A DNA stretch of 7,058 nt, from the NCBI GenBank assembly GCA_028699735.1, contig JAQVUB010000127.1, forward strand, positions 1-7,058. Direction: 5' to 3'. The notes under the pieces were generated by a model, which worked only from the letters and a program-made list of their open reading frames with translations, ran no database searches and was not told the origin of the DNA. Origin of the DNA: Lentisphaeria bacterium. GTDB taxonomy: Bacteria > Verrucomicrobiota > Lentisphaeria > Oligosphaerales > Oligosphaeraceae. The first letter of the stretch is position 1. Each line of letters starts with the position of its first letter. Positions 1 to 5,793 of the stretch are shown piece by piece. The position numbers and the translations under genes are program-made.

Positions 1-99
1 GTAGTTCAGGCTTCAGCCTGCCGTATGTACGTCTCGTATGTAGTTCAGGCTTCAGCCTGCCGTATGTACGTCTCGTATGTAGTTCAGGCCTCAGCTTGC
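1..99. repeat. Tandem array of a 39-bp unit with an internal hairpin (two full copies and one partial)
   Basis: Copies at 1-39 and 40-78 are identical over all 39 bases. A third, decayed copy starts at 79 and matches for about 21 bases (to about 99) with two substitutions before similarity ends. Each full unit contains the inverted repeat CAGGCT-TC-AGCCTG (6-bp arms) and a second small one, CGTA-TG-TACG. The array starts at the first base of the window, so it may extend to the left. No reading frame with a ribosome binding site uses it. The unit resembles the short hairpin repeats scattered between genes in some PVC and related genomes; that comparison is from memory. It is too short, and has no spacers, to be a CRISPR array. 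Confidence 0.9.
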
Positions 100-121
100 T
101 CTTTCTGCACCCAGTTCCCTG

Positions 122-331
122 AATGCATATCACAACCGAGCCGGTTGCGCCACTTTTTAAACCTGCACCCTGCCGCCGACAATTCAGAAGTGGGAGTGTA
201 AATGCACATCACAACCGGGCCGGTTGCGCCACTTTTTTTAAACCTGCACCCTGCCGCCGACAGTTCAGAAGTGGGAGTGTAAACGCACATCACAACCGGG
301 CCGGTTGCGCCACTTTTTAAACCTGCCCCCT
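122..331. repeat. Tandem array of a 79/81-bp unit (two full copies and one partial) abutting the ABC gene's stop codon
   Basis: Copy 1 is 122-200 (79 bp), copy 2 is 201-281 (81 bp) and partial copy 3 is 282-331. Copies 1 and 2 differ by three substitutions and by a T run of 5 versus 7; copy 3 again has 5 T. Each unit carries an inverted repeat around CCGG (CAACCGG-G-CCGGTTG, one mismatch in copy 1). Each full unit also has a longer-range pair, CCACTT with AAGTGG. The array ends on base 331, the last base of the minus-strand stop codon of the ABC ATPase gene (331-333). Short frames across it exist on both strands, but the 79-base period breaks frame between copies and none has a ribosome binding site, so I treat it as noncoding. 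Confidence 0.88.
293..307 (-). other. Short GC-rich stem-loop just downstream of the last gene, repeated at 212-226 and 133-147
   Basis: Bases 293-299 and 301-307 are perfect inverted repeats (CAACCGG and CCGGTTG); allowing a real loop leaves 5 to 6 paired bases. The stem begins 24 bases after the stop codon of the ABC gene in its direction of transcription. In that direction no U run follows, so it is not a classical intrinsic terminator; it could be a 3'-end-protecting or REP-like element. In the opposite direction the stem is followed after six bases by five to seven T, which is terminator-like, but no plus-strand gene is visible. The function is inferred and weak; the inverted repeat itself is certain. 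Confidence 0.4.
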
Positions 332-1515
332 TACTTATTCAGCTTTGACAGTTTGGCGTTGGCTTCCTCTTTCGCTTTGGCCTCGGCATCGGCATCGACT
401 TCGGCTGCAGGTTTAGGCTCTTCCGGTTTTACCGGGGCTGCGCCAAGTTCAGCAAGCTTTTGCATGTCAATGGCAGGCTTGGCGGGTTCAGCAGCTTCCG
501 TTTTTGGGGCAACTGGAGTTGCTTCCGGTCGCCGCAGAGCATCCAGCACGGCTTTGCCGCGGGTCTGGGTCATTTCCCCTTCACCCTGCATCAGGTAGGC
601 GGGAATTTCACCACCGGAATGCGCCCCGGCCGTATCGACGCTTTGAGACTGTGCCTGGCGTACGACATCCAAGAAGAATTCTTCCAAATCGCGGTTAGGG
701 TTGTCAATACGAACCTGCCCGAGGTCTTTGACGCCATGAGCTGACAGCCACTGCCGCAATTCCTGCACTGCACTCTCGCTCAAACGCGGTGCCACCATCC
801 GAGTCTTGTCCTCTTCACGCAAAATCTCCTTCAGGGCACCACTGGCACGGATTTTTCCGCCGTAGAGGACGACAACCTCATCGCAGACGTCCTGTACATC
901 CGCCAACAGGTGACTGCAGAGTATAACGGTTTTGCCGCGTGACGCCAACAGTCGAATAACATCTTTGACTTCGCGGCAGCCGATTGGATCCAGACCGCTG
1001 GTCGGTTCATCGAGAATAATCAGATCCGGGTCATTGACCAGAGCTTGTGCCAGACCAATACGGCGCGCCATACCCTTGGAGAATTCGCCAACAGGGCGAT
1101 CCACCGAATGCGACAAACCGACCATTTCAAGCAGCTGCACACCTCGTTCACGACGTTTCTCTTCGCTCAAACCAAACAAAGCACCGAAGAAATCCAGCGT
1201 TTCCATGGCGGTCAGATAGCGATACAGATAGGTTTCCTCAGGAAGGTATCCGATCCGGCTTTTCATATCGACATCGCGGGGTTCTTCGCCGAAGACTTTC
1301 AACATGCCCCGGCTCGGATAGAGCAGGCCGAGAATCATTTTTACGGTCGTGGATTTACCGGAGCCATTGGGTCCCAGCAGGCCGAAAACCTGTCCCTGGC
1401 GGATGGCAAAATCAATGCTGTTGACCGCACGAGCCTTGGGACGTCCCCAGAAATCTTTAAAAATCTTGGTCAGTCCGACGGCTTCCACCACGATGTTACT
1501 GTTCTCTGCTGCCAT
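331..1515 (-). CDS. ABC-2-type transporter ATP-binding protein with a long charged C-terminal tail
   Basis: This 394-residue protein is the cytoplasmic nucleotide-binding subunit of an ABC transporter of the NatA/CcmA-like (ABC-2 exporter) kind; the substrate cannot be told. Seen in order: Walker A GPNGSGKST (48-56), a Q-loop region GYLPEE (90-94) with Glu where many families have Gln, a degenerate signature FSKGM (145-149), Walker B LIILDEP (165-171) with catalytic Glu170, D-loop SGLD (173-176) and switch His202. The core ends near residue 240, followed by a small domain to about 290. Residues 300-394 are an Ala/Pro/Glu/Lys-rich, low-complexity tail with no membrane segment, making the protein longer than the usual 300-320 residues. 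The ATG start has GGAG eight bases upstream (1524-1527). It is the last gene of the cluster, 69 bases after the ATPase gene. No permease gene is visible; it may lie outside the window. Confidence 0.93.
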   Translation of the reverse strand: MAAENSNIVVEAVGLTKIFKDFWGRPKARAVNSIDFAIRQGQVFGLLGPNGSGKSTTVKMILGLLYPSRGMLKVFGEEPRDVDMKSRIGYLPEETYLYRYLTAMETLDFFGALFGLSEEKRRERGVQLLEMVGLSHSVDRPVGEFSKGMARRIGLAQALVNDPDLIILDEPTSGLDPIGCREVKDVIRLLASRGKTVILCSHLLADVQDVCDEVVVLYGGKIRASGALKEILREEDKTRMVAPRLSESAVQELRQWLSAHGVKDLGQVRIDNPNRDLEEFFLDVVRQAQSQSVDTAGAHSGGEIPAYLMQGEGEMTQTRGKAVLDALRRPEATPVAPKTEAAEPAKPAIDMQKLAELGAAPVKPEEPKPAAEVDADAEAKAKEEANAKLSKLNK

Positions 1516-1523
1516 ATGTTGTT

Positions 1524-1527
1524 CTCC
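1524..1527 (-). promoter_or_regulatory. Ribosome binding site of the ABC ATPase gene
   Basis: GGAG on the minus strand lies eight bases before the ATG at 1515 and supports that start. Confidence 0.7.
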
Positions 1528-1584
1528 GTTCGGATATAATGGAATACTGATGAACCTTGCCCGTCTTGTCGCAAAACGCTGTCG

Positions 1585-3513
1585 TTATTCCTGTTGCATG
1601 ATTTCGCCGGAACGCACCAGACGGGCGCTGTTGAAGATCACCAGCAGAGAGCTGATGCTGTGCAATAGAGCAGCCCCGACCGGGGTGATATCCCCCAGAA
1701 TCGCAAAATAAACACCAACAATGATAAAACCAAGTCCGATGGCCAGATTCTGATGCATCAGAACTTTGGTCTTGCGGGCCAGGCCGATAAAGAACGGAAT
1801 CCGTCGCAAGTCATTGTTCATCAATGCGATCGATGCACTTTGAACGGCCACGTCACTACCGAAGGCACCCATGGCGATACCAATATCCCCGGCAGCCAGA
1901 GCCGGCGCATCGTTGACACCGTCACCCACGACTGCAACAATCAAACCGCTTTCCTTGACTTCGCGGACGACTGCCTCCTTCTGTTCCGGCAGGCAACCGG
2001 CATGCACTTCCTCGATACCCAGCTGTGCGGCAACCGCATCAGCCACCCGCTGGTTGTCACCAGTAACCATGCTGCAACGGTTCACGCCAAGCTCTTTCAA
2101 TTGAGCAACCGCTTCCGCACTGACCGAACGGATGGCATCGCGCAGGCCAATCCAACCCAGGGCTTTGCCATCGCGGGCGACACAGACGATACTCATGCCC
2201 TGACTCTCGGAAGCCACCAACGTCTCCTGCAGAGCCTGCGTAGAAATCCCCAGTTCCTGCAACCAGGTCTCGCGACCGACCTGGCAGACATGACTGCCGA
2301 TATCGGCTTTTACGCCTTTCCCAGCCACCTCTTCGTAATGGCCGGAATCCGTTGGCGTAACACCGGCCTCCAGGGCGAGTTTCCGCATGGCTTCGGCGGC
2401 AGGGTGGTTGCTGTGCAGTTCAACGCTGACGGCCACCTGCAGCAGATCCGCCAGTTCGACGCCTTCAACCGGCTGCAAACGGGCGACTTCCAGTTTCCCT
2501 TCAGTCAAAGTACCGGTCTTGTCAAAAATCACAGCCTTAATGCGTGAAACCAGTTCAATGTTGGAGACATCCTTGATCAGAATGCCCAGACGCGCCGCAG
2601 CGGAAACGGCGGCAATGACAGCGGAGGGATAGGCGATAACCAAAGCCGCCGGCACAGCCATGACCAGGACGGCAATCACCCGATCCATGCGCTCGGTGAT
2701 AAACCAGGCCAAACCCGCAATCATCAGAATCACCGGCGTGTAATAGCCAATATACTGATCGAGCAGACGCATAATCGGCAGCTTGCTCTGTTGAGCATCC
2801 GCTATCAGGTTGCGGACTTTACCAAGGGTCGTATCCGTACCAATCCGGGTTACCTTGAAATCCACACGGCCGGTAAGGTTTTGGGTGCCGGCAAAAACTT
2901 CCGAGCCGACATTTTTGTCTGCAGGAAGAGATTCACCCGTTATGCTGGCCTGATTCACGGTACTGCTGCCAGTAAGAATCACACCATCGGCCGGAAAATT
3001 TTCACCAGGGCGCACGCGGCAGACATCCCCGGCCTGCAAATCTGTGAATGCGTCAATCTCCTCTTCTTTGCTGTCTTTGATGCGGCGAGCCGTACGTGGA
3101 GTCATCCGCACCACTGCTTCAATCGCTGCTTCCGCGCCTTTGGCTGTGCGTTTTTCTATGGTGATGGTAATCAGCATGAAAAAGGCCACTGCACCTGCCG
3201 TACGGTAATCGCGCTGGGCAAAGGCGGCAATCAAAGCCAAAGCCACCAACTCGTTCATGCGTACCTGACCCTTGAAGAGATTTTTGATCGCTTCCCAGAA
3301 GATCGGCACACAGAGCATGAAGGCCCCGACAAAGGCACTCAGATCGCGGGCAATTTCATCGACAGCACCCGCAAAAAACAGCTTGGCCAGATAGGAATTC
3401 AGGACAAGAATTCCCCCGAGCAGAGCGATTCCCAGCCGGGTTATATCAGAGCGAGTTGCTTTGGAGGTCGCTTTACGAGCTGTTACAGTGTGTAATTCTT
3501 TTTCTTCAGCCAT
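1585..3513 (-). CDS. P1B-like cation-transporting P-type ATPase lacking the CPC motif
   Basis: This is an integral inner-membrane pump that would move a cation using ATP through an aspartyl-phosphate intermediate. The frame is open from a GTG at 3558 (657 residues); I prefer the ATG at 3513 (642 residues) because GAGG lies nine bases before it and the GTG has no ribosome binding site. In 657-residue numbering: four membrane segments between about 41 and 135, actuator motif TGES (207-210), two segments (about 269-288 and 293-318), phosphorylation motif DKTGT with Asp346, an HP dipeptide (385-386) typical of P1B nucleotide domains, TGDN (499-502), GDGVND (545-550) and two final segments (about 603-647). 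This eight-segment layout is that of P1B heavy-metal pumps. However, the segment that normally carries Cys-Pro-Cys reads VPAAL (302-306), and there is no N-terminal CxxC metal-binding domain. Substrate specificity is therefore unknown. It follows the hflK-like gene by 65 bases (20 if the GTG is used). Confidence 0.93.
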   Translation of the reverse strand: MAEEKELHTVTARKATSKATRSDITRLGIALLGGILVLNSYLAKLFFAGAVDEIARDLSAFVGAFMLCVPIFWEAIKNLFKGQVRMNELVALALIAAFAQRDYRTAGAVAFFMLITITIEKRTAKGAEAAIEAVVRMTPRTARRIKDSKEEEIDAFTDLQAGDVCRVRPGENFPADGVILTGSSTVNQASITGESLPADKNVGSEVFAGTQNLTGRVDFKVTRIGTDTTLGKVRNLIADAQQSKLPIMRLLDQYIGYYTPVILMIAGLAWFITERMDRVIAVLVMAVPAALVIAYPSAVIAAVSAAARLGILIKDVSNIELVSRIKAVIFDKTGTLTEGKLEVARLQPVEGVELADLLQVAVSVELHSNHPAAEAMRKLALEAGVTPTDSGHYEEVAGKGVKADIGSHVCQVGRETWLQELGISTQALQETLVASESQGMSIVCVARDGKALGWIGLRDAIRSVSAEAVAQLKELGVNRCSMVTGDNQRVADAVAAQLGIEEVHAGCLPEQKEAVVREVKESGLIVAVVGDGVNDAPALAAGDIGIAMGAFGSDVAVQSASIALMNNDLRRIPFFIGLARKTKVLMHQNLAIGLGFIIVGVYFAILGDITPVGAALLHSISSLLVIFNSARLVRSGEIMQQE

Positions 3514-3522
3514 TTCAGTCAT

Positions 3523-3526
3523 CCTC
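3523..3526 (-). promoter_or_regulatory. Ribosome binding site that decides the ATPase start
   Basis: GAGG on the minus strand is nine bases before the ATG at 3513. An ATG at 3522 directly abuts it and is too close to use it, and the GTG at 3558 has no such sequence upstream, so 3513 is the best start. Confidence 0.6.
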
Positions 3527-3578
3527 AGAGGTCTAAATTCGGAGCCGGACAGACGCACAGAACGGACTCAGCAGCGCT

Positions 3579-4751
3579 TCACTGTTGAACCGGCGCCGGC
3601 TTGTCTTTTTCAGGAACAGGGCTCAACTGCAGACGCAATTCCTGATGCCCATCCGGACGGCGATGAACGATGTATTTATTGGAGACTTTTCCCAGCACTT
3701 CGCGCAGGGCATCGGTATACAGTGCAGTGAGCATGGTTGCGGGATTGAGATTGTATTCTGTGAGCACCGTTTCAAAATAGGAACTGTCCGCCTTGACGCT
3801 TTCAACCACCCTGGACTGATAACTCTTCGCTTCATTGATGATCTGGTATTTGCGGCCTTCAGCAGCCAGTATGACCCGGTCACGGTAGGTACGCGCTTCG
3901 AGAATTTCCGAGCGTCCTTTTTCCGAGCTGGAATTGACCTCTGCGAAAGCATCGGCTGTTGCGAAAGGCGGCTGCAGCTCGAGCATATTCACGGATTGCA
4001 CTTGCACACCAATGCCGACCTCTTCGAGCAGACTGGTCAGGCGCCGCTGCACATTGTCTTTGATGTTTTCGATGGTGCCGTCGTTCAGGGTACGGGTGGT
4101 GGCCAACAGGTCTTCAACCGTCCAGGTAGCGGTTTCCTGAATGACTGCATTGGCCAGCAGGCTGCGGATGATCGCATCTGCACCGCGTGCGGGCCGTTTT
4201 TTACCCTGCTCAGGGTCCGCATCACTGTCATCATAAAAATCCAGATAATAGCGGCTGGCGTCAACAACCCGATAAACGACATCCCATTTTGAATGCATGA
4301 TATTGGTATCACCAGTGAGCACATAGCCATCTGTACCGGGTTTGAGGGATGCTGGCCCTTCGCTTTGCGGCGACTGCCCAGTTTGGGGATTTACCCAGGG
4401 CAGAAAAAAATTGCCGGTGGCGACCGTGACGGATTTCTGCGCCGGGATGACCTTGACCCAGTCAATCGGATACGGCCAAGCCCAGTACCAGCGCCCGCTG
4501 GTCAGTATCGAGGTTTCCCCCTGTCCAGGTTCGAGCACACGGCTCTGCAGGGCGCCAAAGCGAAACAGCATCGCCTCATTCTGCTCGTCAACACGAAACA
4601 TGCCGCTGAACAGCATGTAGATAAAAACGAAAATAATCAGGATCCGCAGACAGAAAAAGAGGACGCGCAGCATCTGCACCAGTGCGTGCATGCCGGCATC
4701 CCCATTCTCCAGCTCATTCGGACCTGGCTTTTTGATTTGCTCTTCTGACAT
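3579..4751 (-). CDS. hflK: HflK-like SPFH/band 7 membrane protein
   Basis: This 390-residue protein is a single-pass inner-membrane SPFH protein. HflK pairs with HflC in a large oligomer that in E. coli surrounds and modulates the AAA protease FtsH. Seen: a short hydrophilic N-terminus, one membrane segment (about 28-52), an SPFH domain from about 52 to 265 that includes the HflK-like stretch YVLTGDTNIMHSKW (143-156), then an Ala/Glu/Arg-rich helical region (about 265-325) and a C-terminal part to 375 with a charged, Pro-containing end. An acidic stretch (172-182, including DDSDADPE) followed by basic residues lies within the SPFH domain. The ATG start has GGGAGG seven bases upstream. It lies 22 bases after the hflC-like gene, an HflC-then-HflK order in transcription, the reverse of the E. 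coli operon. Family is clear; exact orthology is less so because another HflK-like gene lies upstream. Confidence 0.88.
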   Translation of the reverse strand: MSEEQIKKPGPNELENGDAGMHALVQMLRVLFFCLRILIIFVFIYMLFSGMFRVDEQNEAMLFRFGALQSRVLEPGQGETSILTSGRWYWAWPYPIDWVKVIPAQKSVTVATGNFFLPWVNPQTGQSPQSEGPASLKPGTDGYVLTGDTNIMHSKWDVVYRVVDASRYYLDFYDDSDADPEQGKKRPARGADAIIRSLLANAVIQETATWTVEDLLATTRTLNDGTIENIKDNVQRRLTSLLEEVGIGVQVQSVNMLELQPPFATADAFAEVNSSSEKGRSEILEARTYRDRVILAAEGRKYQIINEAKSYQSRVVESVKADSSYFETVLTEYNLNPATMLTALYTDALREVLGKVSNKYIVHRRPDGHQELRLQLSPVPEKDKPAPVQQ

Positions 4752-4758
4752 CTCATAT

Positions 4759-4764
4759 CCTCCC
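4759..4764 (-). promoter_or_regulatory. Ribosome binding site of the hflK-like gene
   Basis: GGGAGG on the minus strand, seven bases before the ATG at 4751, within the 22-base gap between the two SPFH genes. Confidence 0.75.
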
Positions 4765-4773
4765 GTCCGAAAA

Positions 4774-5730
4774 TTATTGTGCAGCAGCGGAACCCTTCAA
4801 CTCGGTGGCGCCGGCTTTGAACAGCGTAAACGGGGGCGTCTCCGTGTCTAGAATCAGGGTGTCATTCTCACCCAGGCTGATCTTCAATGCCTCAAGACTG
4901 CGTAAAAATTTGGCCAGTTCGGGGTTTTTGCTGAAAACCGCGTAGTAGCGTGCGGCAGCTTCATCGCCCTGGCCGCGAATGCGCTTGGCCTCCGCCTCGG
5001 CTTCTGCCAGAATGGCATTGGCTTTACGGTCAGCTTCCGAACGAATTTTCTGCGCCTCGCTTTTCCCCTCAGCGAGATATTTTTCCGACTTGCTGGCACG
5101 CTCGGCCTTCATGCGGTCAAACACTTTGCTCGAGACCGCTTCCGGGAAGCCGAGCTGGCGAAAGCCGACCTTGGTCACTTCAATGCCGTATTGCTCCATC
5201 GCGGTTTTCTTGATGCGGGACAGCATTTCGTTCTCGATTTCCTTCATTTTTGATTCGCTGGAATTGATATTAACCAGCTCAGAGAAATTATGTTGCGGAA
5301 TGACTTCCGCACGGCTGTTGCGGATGACTGCTTCCAGGTTGGCTTCCGCCTCGGCGGTTGATTTCATGCGTCGCAAAAAGAGACCAGGATCGCCGACGCG
5401 CCAGAGGACGTAAGTGGACACAACGATCTGGTACTGATCCTTGGTGGTGATCTGTTCGTGTTTGCCTTTGCTCAGTTCATAGCATTGCAGGCGTTTGTCA
5501 TGGCGCCAGACCTGATCGATAAACGGCCAGCGAAAATGCAGGCCGGGCGAATACTCGACGACTTTTCCGGCAGCATCCACTTTTGGTTTGCCGAAGGTCT
5601 TTAACACCGCATACTCAGTTTCCTTCACCTGAAACGTCACCATGGCAACAATAAAAATCGCCACTACCAGAAGGGCCAGCGTCACCACCGGCCAGTGTGT
5701 GAATCCCTTTTTGTTGATCGTGTCGCTCAT
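4774..5730 (-). CDS. hflC: HflC-like SPFH/band 7 membrane protein
   Basis: This 318-residue protein is the HflC-type partner of an SPFH complex in the inner membrane. Seen: one N-terminal membrane segment (about 13-33), an SPFH domain starting VKETEYAVLKTFG (35-47) with PGLHFRWPF (62-70), and the family-typical FDRMKAER (204-211). This leads into a long Ala/Glu/Lys/Arg-rich helix (about 205-255) predicted to be a coiled coil, the region that builds the wall of HflKC cages. The GQGDEAAARYYA stretch (253-264) and the C-terminal domain also fit HflC. The length is close to that of E. coli HflC (334). The ATG start has AAGGAG nine bases upstream. It follows the larger SPFH gene by 63 bases and precedes the hflK-like gene by 22. 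This is the clearest family assignment among the three SPFH proteins. Confidence 0.9.
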   Translation of the reverse strand: MSDTINKKGFTHWPVVTLALLVVAIFIVAMVTFQVKETEYAVLKTFGKPKVDAAGKVVEYSPGLHFRWPFIDQVWRHDKRLQCYELSKGKHEQITTKDQYQIVVSTYVLWRVGDPGLFLRRMKSTAEAEANLEAVIRNSRAEVIPQHNFSELVNINSSESKMKEIENEMLSRIKKTAMEQYGIEVTKVGFRQLGFPEAVSSKVFDRMKAERASKSEKYLAEGKSEAQKIRSEADRKANAILAEAEAEAKRIRGQGDEAAARYYAVFSKNPELAKFLRSLEALKISLGENDTLILDTETPPFTLFKAGATELKGSAAAQ

Positions 5731-5739
5731 TCTCGTCTT

Positions 5740-5745
5740 CTCCTT
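5740..5745 (-). promoter_or_regulatory. Strong ribosome binding site of the hflC-like gene
   Basis: AAGGAG on the minus strand lies nine bases before the ATG at 5730; it is the best Shine-Dalgarno match in the window. Confidence 0.8.
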
Positions 5746-5793
5746 CGTGAATTATGGAAATCAAATCATTGAAAAGCTGCAACACAGCAGGAC

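Noticed and set aside
84..293. 69-residue minus-strand frame with a repeated peptide across the tandem repeats
   Set aside because: The peptide repetition simply follows from the DNA repeat; the copies are 79 and 81 bases long, so frame is not kept from copy to copy, and no ribosome binding site precedes it.
123..320. 65-residue plus-strand frame over the same repeats
   Set aside because: Same reason: repeat-derived, no ribosome binding site, no recognisable protein family.
1..331. Possible CRISPR array
   Set aside because: The 39-bp copies are directly adjacent with no spacers and the 79/81-bp copies are whole-unit duplications; there are no cas genes.
1535..1540. TATAAT on the plus strand between the ATPase and ABC genes
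   Set aside because: No -35-like element at proper spacing and no plus-strand gene downstream; likely chance.
1753..2547. Long plus-strand open frame (264 residues) opposite the ATPase gene
   Set aside because: It lies fully antisense to a gene with intact family motifs, and its translation shows no family features. It is a shadow frame, as are the other long plus-strand frames opposite the SPFH and ABC genes.
3514..3558. Upstream GTG start for the P-type ATPase
   Set aside because: No ribosome binding site before it, whereas the ATG at 3513 has GAGG at good spacing; kept only as an alternative.
5751..5756. CATAAT on the minus strand before hflC, a possible internal promoter -10 element
   Set aside because: No convincing -35 hexamer 16 to 18 bases upstream; too weak to call.
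5771..5790. Small stem (CTGC/GCAG) followed by four T on the minus strand after the first SPFH gene
   Set aside because: Only four paired bases and a short T run; unlikely to terminate transcription.
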